A DNA stretch of 64,000 nt. Origin: Pseudorhodobacter sp. PARRP1. GTDB lineage: Bacteria > Pseudomonadota > Alphaproteobacteria > Rhodobacterales > Rhodobacteraceae. Positions 15,488 to 23,878 of the stretch are shown here, one piece after another; position 1 is the stretch's first letter; every line of letters begins with the position of its first letter. A program made the translations under genes and the position numbers. The notes under the pieces were generated by a model. It was given only the letters and a program-made list of their open reading frames with translations, was not told where the DNA came from and searched no databases. The DNA lies in the NCBI GenBank assembly GCA_002256245.1, contig NKIU01000006.1, positions 124,001 through 188,000 on the forward strand. The letters run 5' to 3'.

Positions 15488-16795
15488 TCAGCGCAACCCT
15501 TCCGGCAAAGCCCGCCACAGCGTCAGTGCCCGCAGCACATTCAGTAGCATCAACGCCGCCCAAAGCCCGTGATTGCCCATAAGCGGGATCAACACCACCA
15601 GCGCCACCGCGTAAAGCGCCACCGCAATCCCCATCGCGCGCAGCATCGCCCCGGTCAACAGCGCGCCGATGAACACGCCGTCCAAGATCCAGCTTGCCAC
15701 CCCCAGCACGGGGGCCGCCACCAGCCACGGCAGATAGCGCCACGCCTCGGTGCGCACATCCTGCGCCGTGGTCATCAGCCCGATGATCTGGCCGCCAAAC
15801 AGCGCAAACAGCAGCGCCATCGCCGCAGCCCCCGCAAAGCCCCATTGCATCGCAATCACCCGTGCCCGCCGCGCCTGCGCCCAAGCCTGCGCCCCCACCG
15901 CCTGCCCCACCAGCGCCTCGGCGGCAAAGGCGAACCCGTCCAGCGCATAGGCGGTCAGCTCCAGAAACTGCATCAGCACATGATTGGCCGCCAGCGTCAC
16001 ATCGCCAAACCGCGCGCCCAGAAACACAAAGCTGGTGAACGACACCTGCAACAGCACCGAGCGGCCCATGATGTCGCGGCTGGCATGAAACATCGCGCGC
16101 AAGGGTGCCGCGTGAAACACCCGGCCCCAAGCCTGCGCCAGCACCGCGCCAAAACCATCGCGCGCCAGCCACAGCGCCAGCGCCAGCCCCGCCCATTCGG
16201 CGATCAGCGTCGCGGTCGCAACACCGCCGACGCCCCAATCCAGCCCCAGCACGAACCACAGGTTCAGCGCCACATTCAACCCGTTCTGCACCAGTTGCAG
16301 CACCAACACCGCCCGCGTCCGCTCTAGTGCGATCAGCCAGCCCGACAGCGCATAAAGCATGATCGTCGCAGGCGCGCCCCAGATGCGGATGGCCAGATAG
16401 GCCCGCGCATAACCCTCCACGGCATCAGACGCCGGGGCCACCTGAAACGCCGCCCAGAACAGCGGCACCTGCAACGCGATCAACGCCAACCCGGCAGCCG
16501 CCCCGATCAACAGCGCCCGCAGCAACACCGCCGTGCGCTCGGCCAGATCACCCGCGCCCTGCGCTTGCGCCGCAAGGCCCGAGGTGGACATCCGCAAGAA
16601 CCCGAAAATCCAATACAGCGTGGTCAGGATCACCGCCCCCAACCCCACCGCCCCCAACGGCGCCGCCTGCCCGATCTGCCCAATCACCGCCACATCCACC
16701 GCCCCCAGCAGCGGCACGGTGGCATTGGCGATCACGATCGGAAACGCGATGCGCAGCAGGCGTTTGTGGCTGATCTCGGCGGCAGGTGCGATCAC
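15488..16795 (-). CDS. MATE family multidrug/cation efflux transporter
   Basis: A 435-residue inner-membrane protein with about twelve hydrophobic helices in two homologous halves. RIAFPIVIANATVPLLGAVDVAVIGQ is the typical first helix of the DinF/NorM-like MATE group, and WILDGVFIGAL and GLWAALMLLNVLRA mark the second half. I place the start at a GTG at 16795 whose GTGA overlaps the stop of the thioesterase gene upstream; the ATG further up at 16876 lies well inside that gene. It exports drugs or metabolites against Na+ or H+. It is the last gene of a three-gene operon. Confidence 0.9.
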   Translation of the reverse strand: MIAPAAEISHKRLLRIAFPIVIANATVPLLGAVDVAVIGQIGQAAPLGAVGLGAVILTTLYWIFGFLRMSTSGLAAQAQGAGDLAERTAVLLRALLIGAAAGLALIALQVPLFWAAFQVAPASDAVEGYARAYLAIRIWGAPATIMLYALSGWLIALERTRAVLVLQLVQNGLNVALNLWFVLGLDWGVGGVATATLIAEWAGLALALWLARDGFGAVLAQAWGRVFHAAPLRAMFHASRDIMGRSVLLQVSFTSFVFLGARFGDVTLAANHVLMQFLELTAYALDGFAFAAEALVGQAVGAQAWAQARRARVIAMQWGFAGAAAMALLFALFGGQIIGLMTTAQDVRTEAWRYLPWLVAAPVLGVASWILDGVFIGALLTGAMLRAMGIAVALYAVALVVLIPLMGNHGLWAALMLLNVLRALTLWRALPEGLR

Positions 16796-17307
16796 GCAGC
16801 ACCGTCCCCTGCACGCTCGGGCATCAGGCAATGCACCGAGCCCAGCGCGAAGGGTCGCGCGCGGTTGTCCTGCCATGCCTCAACCTGCACCGAGGCAAAG
16901 CGGCGGCCAGATCGGTTCACCGTGGCGCGCGCATAGCAATCGCGCGGCAGGCCGGCGCGCAAATAATCCACCGTAAAGTCGATGGTTTTCGGCAACGGCG
17001 GCACCTGCCCTGCCGCCACACCTGCCGGGTCGATCCGCCCGGCCTCCAGATCATCCCACAGGCTCGACCACGCGAGGCCAATCAGCGCGGTGACTTCAAG
17101 AAACGACGCCGTCACCCCGCCATGCAGCGCAGGCAGGGTCGGATTGCCGATCAGCATCTCGGAATAGGGCAACCACGCCGTCAACTCATCGCCCCGGCGA
17201 TCAAAGCGGATGCCCAGGAACTGTATATACGGCACCGCCGCGACCAAGGCCGCCAAAGCACTGTCGCGGCGGGATTTCACCACCTGCACCGGTTCGGGCC
17301 GCTTCAT
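16792..17307 (-). CDS. Hotdog-fold thioesterase, PaaI type (1)
   Basis: A 171-residue hotdog protein. The PaaI-like pattern is seen in LPALHGGVTASFLEVTALIGL (with HGG forming the oxyanion turn) and KTIDFTVDYLRAGLPRDCYARATVNR, the last strands. Such enzymes hydrolyse acyl- or aryl-CoA. It is not obvious which substrate. The stop overlaps the GTG of the MATE gene and the start overlaps the stop of a second hotdog gene (ATGA), so the three are one transcript and the two hotdog proteins may form a heteromer. Confidence 0.85.
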   Translation of the reverse strand: MKRPEPVQVVKSRRDSALAALVAAVPYIQFLGIRFDRRGDELTAWLPYSEMLIGNPTLPALHGGVTASFLEVTALIGLAWSSLWDDLEAGRIDPAGVAAGQVPPLPKTIDFTVDYLRAGLPRDCYARATVNRSGRRFASVQVEAWQDNRARPFALGSVHCLMPERAGDGAA

Positions 17308-17738
17308 GGCGTGGCCCCCTTGGCACGTTCCAGCGTGAAGGCCCCAGTGCCCATCGCCACGGGCCGCGCGGTATCGTCATCGCAAGCCGTCACCCGCACA
17401 AACGCCACCGAGCGTGTCACATGGTGACACTCCGCCCGCGCGGTGATGCTTTGGCCCGGAGTGGCGGGCCGCATGTAATCAATCCGCAAATCCAGCGTCG
17501 CGGTCGAGGTCGGTGCCGCCGGATGGCTCATCACCGAGGCGCCCGATGCAGTATCCATCAGCGCCGAAATCGCCCCGCCATGCAGCACCCCCGTCGCCGG
17601 ATCACCCACCAGCCGCGCATCCCACGGCATCGTGATGGTGGCGCGCCCGGGCCCCAGCTCGGTCAACTCCATCCCCAATGCGCGCGAATACGGCAGGGCC
17701 TGAATGAATTGGCGGGCGATGGTCAGAATATCTGTCAT
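17304..17738 (-). CDS. Hotdog-fold thioesterase, PaaI type (2)
   Basis: A 144-residue hotdog protein and paralogue of the next gene. GVLHGGAISALMDTASGASVM contains the HGG turn and the catalytic Asp of the PaaI group, and LDLRIDYMRPATPGQSITARAECHHV is the classic strand following it. It is probably a CoA thioesterase; the substrate is unknown. It heads the minus-strand operon and is divergent from the MerR gene at 17837; the shared 98-base intergenic region should hold both promoters. Confidence 0.88.
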   Translation of the reverse strand: MTDILTIARQFIQALPYSRALGMELTELGPGRATITMPWDARLVGDPATGVLHGGAISALMDTASGASVMSHPAAPTSTATLDLRIDYMRPATPGQSITARAECHHVTRSVAFVRVTACDDDTARPVAMGTGAFTLERAKGATP

Positions 17739-17836
17739 GCCGCCATAATCCTTTGCGCGGCGGCAAGTGCAAGGGCCTGCTCACAATTCTTGCGCCGAAG
17801 GTCGGCAGCGCCTAGTCTGGGGTCGGGAGGCTGCCG

Positions 17837-18220
17837 ATGACCGAAACTCGCCTAAGCTTCAAGGAAATGTGCGCGAAGTTCGAGGTAACCCCCCGGACCT
17901 TGCGCTATTACGAATATATCGAACTGCTGGCCCCCGAAAAAGACGGCCGCGCGCGGTTTTATGGCCCACGCGAAGTGGCACGGATGACACTGATCCTGCG
18001 CGGGCGACGGTTTGGCTTTTCGCTTGAAGAAATCCGCCAGTGGTTGCTGATCTATCGCCAGAACGGCACACAGACCCAGCTTGAACAATGGCTGAACCTT
18101 GCAGACCGGCAATTGGCAGACCTGACCCGGCAGCAGGCCGAGTTGGAAACCAGCATCAACGATCTGCGCGCCCTGCGTGAAACGGCTGCGGCGGAAATCC
18201 GCAAACTGTCCGAGCGTTGA
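17837..18220 (+). CDS. MerR family transcriptional regulator (1)
   Basis: A 127-residue regulator with a MerR winged helix-turn-helix in the first 75 residues (FKEMCAKFEVTPRTLRYYEYIELL, then ARFYGPREVARMTLILRGRRFGFSLEEIRQWL) and a C-terminal coiled coil (LADLTRQQAELETSINDLRAL) for dimerisation. There is no metal-binding cysteine pair, so it is not a metal sensor of the CueR/ZntR type. It resembles the LiuR-like MerR group controlling acyl-CoA catabolism, which fits the genes that follow. A strikingly similar second MerR gene lies 112 bases downstream. Confidence 0.9.
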   Translation: MTETRLSFKEMCAKFEVTPRTLRYYEYIELLAPEKDGRARFYGPREVARMTLILRGRRFGFSLEEIRQWLLIYRQNGTQTQLEQWLNLADRQLADLTRQQAELETSINDLRALRETAAAEIRKLSER

Positions 18221-18255
18221 CATAACGTCACCCCGGTTTCTGACGTGACGTTACA

Positions 18256-18271
18256 TTTACGTTAACGTCAA
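18256..18271 (+). promoter_or_regulatory. LiuR-like MerR operator palindrome
   Basis: TTTACGTTAACGTCAA is a 16-bp near-perfect palindrome (one mismatch) built on ACGT, similar to what I recall of LiuR sites. It lies between the two MerR genes, 62 bases before the second start and next to TACTAT (18278-18283). More ACGTCA/TGACGT half-sites crowd the interval 18219-18250, so two regulators could share this region. Confidence 0.6.
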
Positions 18272-18332
18272 CCACTCTACTATGATGGCGGTAAGACCCC
18301 ATTTACCCGGCATGCTTTGCCGAGGACACGCC

Positions 18333-18740
18333 ATGCCCCATACTGATACTGACACCGAGACCCTTGCGATCCGCGAAATGTGCGACACCTATCAGGTGAC
18401 CGCGCGGACCCTGCGGTTTTATGAAGCCAAGGAACTGCTGTCGCCGATCCGGGCCGGCAGCAAGCGGCTCTACACCAAACAGGATCGCGCAAGGTTGCAA
18501 CTGATCCTGCGCGGCAAACGTTTTGGCTTCAGCCTAGAAGATATCCGGCAGTTGCTGGATATGTATGACAGAAACGGCAGCAATCACGCGCAACTTGCCC
18601 GCACGTTTGACCTCGGCCAAGACCGTCTGGCCCAGATGCGGGCCCAGCGCGACGAGTTGACCATCGCGATCACCGAATTGGAAACCGAACTGCACAGCGC
18701 GGCGCAGGCACTGGCGGCCTTCCGCTCTGCTGCCGAGTGA
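18333..18740 (+). CDS. MerR family transcriptional regulator (2)
   Basis: A 135-residue regulator and close paralogue of the preceding gene: IREMCDTYQVTARTLRFYEAKELLSPI is the recognition part, LQLILRGKRFGFSLEDIRQLLDMYD the second helix bundle, and the C-terminal 50 residues form the dimer coiled coil. I start at 18333 (CGAGGACACGCC before the ATG); the frame from 18282 would start on the -10 region. It ends 47 bases before the acyl-CoA dehydrogenase and is probably cotranscribed with it. Tandem MerR genes of this type suggest a duplication followed by division of effectors. Confidence 0.9.
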   Translation: MPHTDTDTETLAIREMCDTYQVTARTLRFYEAKELLSPIRAGSKRLYTKQDRARLQLILRGKRFGFSLEDIRQLLDMYDRNGSNHAQLARTFDLGQDRLAQMRAQRDELTIAITELETELHSAAQALAAFRSAAE

Positions 18741-18787
18741 ACGCCGCTTACGACCACGACAGACAGCCGAATTGAGGAGTAAGGCCG

Positions 18788-20560
18788 ATGACCACCTACA
18801 CAGCCCCGCTGAAAGACATGCAATTCCTGCTGCATGATGTGCTTGGGGTCTCGGGCCGCGACATTCCCGGTTACAGCGATCTGGATGCAGGCTTCACCGC
18901 CGCCGTGCTCGAGGAAGCGGGCAAGCTGGCCACTGATGTGCTGGAGCCGTTGAACGCCGTGGGCGACCGCGAGGGCTGTCGGTTGGAAAACGGCGTCGTG
19001 CGCACGCCCACAGGCTTCAAGGCGGCGTTCGATGCGATGAAGGCGGGCGGCTGGACAGCGCTTGATTGCGACCCTGACTATGGCGGCCAAGGCCTGCCCT
19101 ACGTCATGGCCACGGCGGTGGGCGAGATGTTCGTCTCGGCCAACATGGCGTTCAACATGTATCAAGGGCTGACGCATGGCGCTTATTCGGCGATCCACAC
19201 CCACGGGTCGGCGGAACAGAAAGCCACCTATCTGCCCAAGATGGTGTCCTGCGACTGGACCGGCACGATGAACCTGACAGAGCCGCATTGCGGCACCGAT
19301 CTGGGCCTGATGCGCACCAAGGCCGAACCGCAGGCAGATGGCAGCTATAAAATCACCGGCACCAAGATTTTCATCTCGGCCGGCGAGCATGATATGGCCG
19401 AGAACATCATCCATCTGGTGCTGGCCAAGGCTCCGGGGGGCGGCGAAGGCACCAAAGGCATCTCGCTGTTCATCGTGCCGAAATATCTGGTCAACGCCGA
19501 CGGCACTTTGGGCGCGCGCAATGGCGTCAGCGTGGGCAAGGTCGAAGAAAAGATGGGCATCCACGGCAACGCCACCTGCGTGATGAACTATGATGGTGCC
19601 GTGGGCTACCTGCTGGGCGATCTGCACAAAGGCATGCGGGCGATGTTCACCATGATGAACGAAGCACGTCTTGGCGTCGGCCTGCAAGGTTACGCGGTGG
19701 CCGAGGCCGCGTATCAGAACAGCCTCGCCTACGCCAAAGATCGCTTGCAGGGCCGGGATGTTACCGGCGCACAAAACCCCAAAGGCCCGGCCGATCCGCT
19801 GATCGTGCATCCCGACATCCGCCGCAACCTGATGGATCAGAAAAGCTTTGTCGAAGGCGCGCGCGCGTTCACCTATTGGGCGGCCTCGCAGATCGACCAA
19901 TCGGTGCGCGCGGGCGACGCCGATGCCGAAGGGCTGGTGTCCTTGTTGATCCCGGTGCTGAAGGGCTTTCTCACCGACCGTGGGTTCGAGATGGCGGTGC
20001 AGGCGCAACAGATCTGGGGCGGCCACGGCTATATCGAGGACAATGGCGTCAGCCAATACGTCCGCGACGCCCGCATCGCGCAGATCTATGAAGGGGCCAA
20101 CGGCGTGCAGGCGCTGGATCTGGTCGGCCGCAAACTGGCGACCGATGGCGGCAAGCATGTGATGGCATTCTTCGCGCTGATCAAAGGCTTCATCAAGGAA
20201 AATGAAGCTGATGCGCGGATGGCTGACTATTTGAACCCGCTGAAAGCCGCATCGAAAGACGTGCAGGCGGCAGCGATGTTCTTCATGAACACCGCGATGA
20301 AGAACCCCAACGCGGCACTGGCAGGGTCTTACGATTTCATGACCATGATGGGCCATACCTGCTTGGGGCTGATGTGGGCCAAGATCGCCAAAGCCGCCTT
20401 TGCCGGTCTGGATGCCGGCGGCGATGCCGATTTCCTCAACGCCAAACTCGCGACCGGGCGTTATTACATGCAGCGGCAACTGCCCGCGACTGCGCTGCAT
20501 CTGGCGCGGATCAACAGCGGGGCTGATCCGGTGATGGCGCTGGCGGCTGAGGCGTTCTAA
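18788..20560 (+). CDS. Acyl-CoA dehydrogenase, long (DmdC-like) type
   Basis: A 590-residue FAD enzyme of the long acyl-CoA dehydrogenase group with an extra C-terminal helical domain; the 3-methylthiopropionyl-CoA dehydrogenase DmdC belongs here, as do medium/long-chain FadE-like enzymes. N-terminal helical part to about 160, then [19 protein letters not shown] (FAD/substrate strand), [21 protein letters not shown] and, at residue 435, the catalytic Glu in [19 protein letters not shown]. Sequence alone does not tell the chain length or whether 3-methylthiopropionyl-CoA is the substrate. It opens the beta-oxidation-like cluster controlled presumably by the MerR pair. Confidence 0.9.
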   Translation: MTTYTAPLKDMQFLLHDVLGVSGRDIPGYSDLDAGFTAAVLEEAGKLATDVLEPLNAVGDREGCRLENGVVRTPTGFKAAFDAMKAGGWTALDCDPDYGGQGLPYVMATAVGEMFVSANMAFNMYQGLTHGAYSAIHTHGSAEQKATYLPKMVSCDWTGTMNLTEPHCGTDLGLMRTKAEPQADGSYKITGTKIFISAGEHDMAENIIHLVLAKAPGGGEGTKGISLFIVPKYLVNADGTLGARNGVSVGKVEEKMGIHGNATCVMNYDGAVGYLLGDLHKGMRAMFTMMNEARLGVGLQGYAVAEAAYQNSLAYAKDRLQGRDVTGAQNPKGPADPLIVHPDIRRNLMDQKSFVEGARAFTYWAASQIDQSVRAGDADAEGLVSLLIPVLKGFLTDRGFEMAVQAQQIWGGHGYIEDNGVSQYVRDARIAQIYEGANGVQALDLVGRKLATDGGKHVMAFFALIKGFIKENEADARMADYLNPLKAASKDVQAAAMFFMNTAMKNPNAALAGSYDFMTMMGHTCLGLMWAKIAKAAFAGLDAGGDADFLNAKLATGRYYMQRQLPATALHLARINSGADPVMALAAEAF

Positions 20561-20589
20561 GCTGACGCACAGGTCAACGGAGATAGCCC

Positions 20590-20799
20590 ATGCCAAAACG
20601 CTTCCGCCTCACCCGCCGCTTTCCGGTTGCGATGACCGAAGACGGCTATCGCCGCCTGAAAACCTTCGCCAAAGAGGCGGGCTTGGATGAGGGTGAGGCG
20701 CTGTCGTTTCTGTTTGAAAACTACTCAAGCGTGATCAACCACGACAACCTGACCCACCGCTTGCGCCTGTTCAATTCCGAACTGGAGGCCCGCAAATGA
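20590..20799 (+). CDS. Small basic protein, possible ribbon-helix-helix
   Basis: A 69-residue ORF with GGAGATAGCCC before the ATG. It begins with a basic stretch (MPKRFRLTRRFPVAM) that could be a strand, followed by two predicted helices (TEDGYRRLKTFAKEAG and DEGEALSFLFENYSSV), an arrangement reminiscent of CopG/Arc repressors. I do not recognise a named family. It directly follows the dehydrogenase and may be part of its transcript. A 20-codon ORF overlapping its stop (20796-20858) runs into a REP element and is probably not coding. Confidence 0.65.
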   Translation: MPKRFRLTRRFPVAMTEDGYRRLKTFAKEAGLDEGEALSFLFENYSSVINHDNLTHRLRLFNSELEARK

Positions 20800-20825
20800 C
20801 CAAACCCGCGCCGGTTGATCTGTCG

Positions 20826-20862
20826 AAGCCTCCGGCGGGAGTATTTAGGCCAAGATGAAGGC
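20826..20862 (-). repeat. REP-like element, right-arm orientation
   Basis: AAGCCTCCGGCGGGAGTATTT-N2-GCCAAGATGAAGGCC, written here in pieces, is the inverse complement of the element family seen at 21004 and 27921. Together with the copy at 21004 it flanks a 140-base structured interval. Confidence 0.75.
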
Positions 20863-20876
20863 CAAAGCCGTGCTCA

Positions 20877-20926
20877 CCCTGCGACCGCACTTACGGCTTG
20901 GCTATCCGATTTAAGCGGTCGCAGGG
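20877..20926. repeat. 12-bp perfect inverted repeat between two REP copies
   Basis: CCCTGCGACCGC (20877-20888) and GCGGTCGCAGGG (20915-20926) form a perfect stem with a 26-base loop. A competing stem AAGCCGT (20866-20872)/ACGGCTT (20893-20899) overlaps it, so the RNA could switch between two structures. The stretch 20800-21088 has no gene. Confidence 0.6.
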
Positions 20927-21003
20927 CTTCACCTTGGGGGGCCATCGGCTCTCCAGCCTGTGCCACAAGACGAGACTGACGAGGAATGGTTAACGAATCG
21001 TTC

Positions 21004-21054
21004 TTCATCTTGGCGAAAATACTCTCCGGGGGTCCGGGGGTGGAAAACCCCCGG
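21004..21054 (+). repeat. REP-like element with G/C hairpin
   Basis: TTCATCTTGGCGAAAATACT (21004-21023) followed by the hairpin CCGGGGGT (21034-21041) / ACCCCCGG (21047-21054). It is the clearest copy of the left-arm form of this family and lies just upstream of the GST gene. Confidence 0.75.
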
Positions 21055-21088
21055 CGTTTGGTCCGGGCGCAACATAAGGCGTTAAGCG

Positions 21089-21724
21089 ATGACCGCAAAA
21101 CTCTACTGCTTTGGCGAATCCGGCAATGCCTACAAGGTCGCCCTCGCGCTGACCTTCGCCGATATGGAATGGGAGCCGGTGTTCGTCGATTTCTTCAACG
21201 GCGCCACCCGCACGCCAGAATTCCGCGCGATCAACGAGATGGGCGAGGTGCCGGTTCTGGTTGACGGTGAGACCACGCTGACGCAATCGGGCGTGATCCT
21301 CGATTACATCAGCAGCAAGTCCGGCAAGCTGGGCGGCCGGTCAGCGGCAGAGCGGCGCGAGGTGTTGCGCTGGCTGTTCTGGGACAATCACAAGCTGTCC
21401 ACCCAGATCGGCACCGCGCGGTTTCTGGCGAATTTCCTGCCCGCAGACAAACGCCCCGAAGGCGTGGTGCCGTTTCTGCAAGGCCGCCTGAAAGCCGCCT
21501 ACACCGTGCTGAACGGCCATCTCGAATCCCGCAAATGGGTGGCGGGTGAGGCGATGACCATCGCGGATCTGTCGCTCTGCGGTTATCTTTACTACCCCGA
21601 ACCCTTCGGTTTCAACCGTGCGGATTGGCCCCATATCGACGCCTGGCTTGACCGCATCGCAGCGGTGCCGGGCTGGAAACATCCCTATGATCTGATGCCC
21701 GGCAAACCGTCTGACCGGGCTTAA
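21089..21724 (+). CDS. Glutathione S-transferase family protein
   Basis: A 211-residue GST. The thioredoxin-like N-terminal domain (to about residue 80) reads KLYCFGESGNAYKVALALTFADMEWE, with NEMGEVPVLVDGETTLTQSGVILDYI providing the conserved cis-Pro and the Glu/Gln-Ser glutathione contact. The all-helical C-terminal domain contains GEAMTIADLSLCGYLYY with the N-capping box. The substrate is unknown. The catalytic residue is probably Ser11 or nearby. It stands nine bases before the thiolase gene inside the acyl-CoA cluster, so it may detoxify an electrophilic intermediate; that is inference. Confidence 0.9.
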   Translation: MTAKLYCFGESGNAYKVALALTFADMEWEPVFVDFFNGATRTPEFRAINEMGEVPVLVDGETTLTQSGVILDYISSKSGKLGGRSAAERREVLRWLFWDNHKLSTQIGTARFLANFLPADKRPEGVVPFLQGRLKAAYTVLNGHLESRKWVAGEAMTIADLSLCGYLYYPEPFGFNRADWPHIDAWLDRIAAVPGWKHPYDLMPGKPSDRA

Positions 21725-21733
21725 GGAGGCAAC

Positions 21734-22945
21734 ATGACCGACGCTTTTATCTATGACGCCGTGCGCAGCCCGCGCGGCAAGGGCCGTGCGGATGGGGCGT
21801 TGCACGAGCTGACTTCGGTGGCGCTTTCGGCGAAAATCCTGGATGCCGTGCGCAGCCGCAACGGGCTGGAAGGCCACGCGGTCGAGGATGTGATCTGGGG
21901 CAATGTCACCCAAGTCGGCGAACAGGGCGGCTGCCTTGCGCGCTCTGCCGTGCTGGCCTCGGGGTTGGATCAGTCGATCCCCGGCCTTGCGATCAACCGG
22001 TTCTGCGCCTCGGGGATGGAGGCCGTGAACCTTGCCGCCAATCAGATCAAGGGCGGCGCGGGGCAAGCCTATATCGCGGGCGGGGTCGAGATGATGGGCC
22101 GCGTCGCGATGGGCTCGGATGGGGCGGCGATTGCCGTTGATCCGGGTCTAGCGATGAAGACCTATTTCGTCCCGCAAGGGATTTCTGCCGACATCATTGC
22201 CACCGAATACGGCTTTACCCGTGAGATGGCGGATGCCTTGGCGGTGGAATCGCAGGCCCGCGCAGCCGCCGCTTGGGCTGACAACCGCTTTGCCAAATCC
22301 ATCGTGCCGATCCTTGATCAGAACGGCCTGACCATTCTGGACCGCGACGAATACATGCGTCCCGGCACCGATATGGCAGCTTTGGCGGCCCTGAAACCCG
22401 CCTTCAAGGAGATGGGCGAAACCATGCCCGGCTTTGATAAAATCGCGCTGATGAAATATCCGCATCTGGAGCGCATCAATCACATCCACCACGCCGGCAA
22501 CTCCAGCGGCATCGTCGATGGCGCGGCGGCGGTGTTGATCGGCAACGCCGCATTCGGTGCAGCACATGGCCTGAAACCCCGCGCCCGCATCCGCGCCACG
22601 GCGAAAATCGGCACCGATCCCACCATCATGCTGACCGGCCCGGTTCCGGTGACCGAGAAAATCCTGCGCGACGCGGGCATGGCGATTGGCGACATTGATC
22701 TGTTTGAGGTGAACGAGGCCTTCGCCAGCGTGGTCTTGCGCTTCCAGCAGGCGTTTGATGTTGACCCCGCCCGTGTCAACGTCAACGGCGGCTCGATTGC
22801 CTTGGGGCATCCGCTTGGCGCCACGGGCGCGATCATCATCGGCACCCTGCTGGATGAGCTAGAGCGTAGCGGCAAATCGGTGGGTCTCGCCACGCTGTGT
22901 ATCGCCTCTGGCATGGGGGCCGCGACCATCATCGAGCGGGTGTAA
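21734..22945 (+). CDS. Acetyl-CoA C-acyltransferase (3-ketoacyl-CoA thiolase)
   Basis: A 403-residue thiolase of the FadA/FadI type, cleaving 3-ketoacyl-CoA to acetyl-CoA. The acylated Cys is C91 in NRFCASGMEAV, the base His is in GHPLGATGA (about 359), and the second active-site Cys is C389 in LCIASGMGAA. The GGIEMMG-like segment reads GGVEMMGRVAMG. It is preceded by AAGGAGGCAAC, an excellent ribosome binding site. It pairs functionally with the fused hydratase/dehydrogenase at the end of this cluster, giving a full degradation cycle with the dehydrogenase at its start. Confidence 0.93.
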   Translation: MTDAFIYDAVRSPRGKGRADGALHELTSVALSAKILDAVRSRNGLEGHAVEDVIWGNVTQVGEQGGCLARSAVLASGLDQSIPGLAINRFCASGMEAVNLAANQIKGGAGQAYIAGGVEMMGRVAMGSDGAAIAVDPGLAMKTYFVPQGISADIIATEYGFTREMADALAVESQARAAAAWADNRFAKSIVPILDQNGLTILDRDEYMRPGTDMAALAALKPAFKEMGETMPGFDKIALMKYPHLERINHIHHAGNSSGIVDGAAAVLIGNAAFGAAHGLKPRARIRATAKIGTDPTIMLTGPVPVTEKILRDAGMAIGDIDLFEVNEAFASVVLRFQQAFDVDPARVNVNGGSIALGHPLGATGAIIIGTLLDELERSGKSVGLATLCIASGMGAATIIERV

Positions 22946-22947
22946 TC

Positions 22948-23421
22948 ATGCCGGGGCGGGTCTTTGCGGCCGTGGGCGAGACGTTGACGCGGGCATTGCT
23001 CGACGGCGATTTCCCCGCCTATGCCGGAGTGATGGCCCTGCCCCTGACGATCACGCCGCGCGGTGACACGCCCTATGTGCTGCACACCCTTGCAGACCTG
23101 CAGGCCGACTTTCAGCTTTATCACGACAACCTGAAAGGCCGTGGCGTGACGGATATCTTTCGTCATATCAATGAGATCACCGTATTGGACGATGCGCATC
23201 TGCGGGTGCGCTGCACCGTCCACATCATGGTGCACGCCCAGCGCATCGTCGATCCGTTCGAGACTTGGTTCGTGCTTGTCGAAGCCGCGCAAGGTTGGTT
23301 GATTTCCGAAATTGACAGTGTGCGCGGCCATATCCGGTTCAGCCTTGGGCTGTCGCAAATCAAGGACGGGGCATTCACGCCCCTGTCGGACGCAGCGGGG
23401 GGCAACGATGACGAAGCTTGA
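22948..23421 (+). CDS. NTF2/SnoaL-like protein, unknown function
   Basis: A 157-residue protein beginning MPGRVFAAVGETLTRALLDGDF, two bases after the thiolase stop. A long N-terminal helix, a central loop (MALPLTITPRGDTPYVLHTLADL) and a run of beta strands (LRVRCTVHIMVHAQRIVDPFETWFVLVEAAQGWLISEI) suggest the cone-shaped NTF2-like fold. No catalytic pair can be assigned. It overlaps the following cupin gene by 14 bases, so the two are probably translated together. Function unknown. Confidence 0.7.
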   Translation: MPGRVFAAVGETLTRALLDGDFPAYAGVMALPLTITPRGDTPYVLHTLADLQADFQLYHDNLKGRGVTDIFRHINEITVLDDAHLRVRCTVHIMVHAQRIVDPFETWFVLVEAAQGWLISEIDSVRGHIRFSLGLSQIKDGAFTPLSDAAGGNDDEA

Positions 23422-23878
23422 TATGGCCAAGGTGCCGCTGAAAACCGGCTCGATCTACCCTGCGCCCTATGCCGAAATGATGGCGGGGCGCAGCAGCTTG
23501 CGGCTGGGCGAGGCGGGCGGTTTGACGCAGTTCGGCGTCAATCTGGTGATCTTGCAGCCGGGTGCACTCTCCAGCCTGCGGCACTGGCACATGGCGGAGG
23601 ACGAATTCGTGATGGTGACGCAAGGCGCATGCGTGCTGGTGCAGGACGCGGGCGAGACTTTGATGCAGGCGGGCGATTGCGTGGCCTTTCCCGCCAATGT
23701 GCCGGACGGGCATCATTTCATCAACCGCTCGGGTGCCGAGGCGCGGTTTCTGGTGGTGGGCAGCAAGGCCAAGCGCGAGGTTGCGACCTATTCCGACGTC
23801 GATCTGGTGCTGACGGTCGAGGCTGGGCAGGCGCGCTACACCTACAAAGACGGCACCAAATGGGAGGGGCCGCGGTGA
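23408..23878 (+). CDS. Single-domain cupin protein
   Basis: A 156-residue cupin. Motif 1 is LRHWHMAEDEFVMVTQG (HxH...E pattern, metal ligands His, His, Glu) and motif 2 is GDCVAFPANVPDGHHFIN with the last His. After the barrel comes a conserved-looking tail (KREVATYSDVDLVLTV). The following gene carries two more cupin domains with nearly the same motif, so this set arose by duplication. Small cupins near acyl-CoA genes may be dioxygenases, isomerases or DMSP lyases; I find no specific signature for any of these. Confidence 0.88.
   Translation: MTKLDMAKVPLKTGSIYPAPYAEMMAGRSSLRLGEAGGLTQFGVNLVILQPGALSSLRHWHMAEDEFVMVTQGACVLVQDAGETLMQAGDCVAFPANVPDGHHFINRSGAEARFLVVGSKAKREVATYSDVDLVLTVEAGQARYTYKDGTKWEGPR

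Noticed and set aside
15214-15582. Plus-strand frames between the Alph_Pro_TM and MATE genes
   Set aside because: They cross the palindromic terminator and the 3' end of the MATE gene and have low-complexity Pro/Ala/Arg composition.
18584-20596. A 670-codon open frame antisense to the acyl-CoA dehydrogenase
   Set aside because: The plus strand has a complete, motif-bearing enzyme. The antisense product is His/Arg-rich shadow sequence.
20796-20858. 20-codon ORF overlapping the stop of the small basic protein
   Set aside because: It runs straight into a REP-like element, and its C-terminal half is just the repeat sequence.
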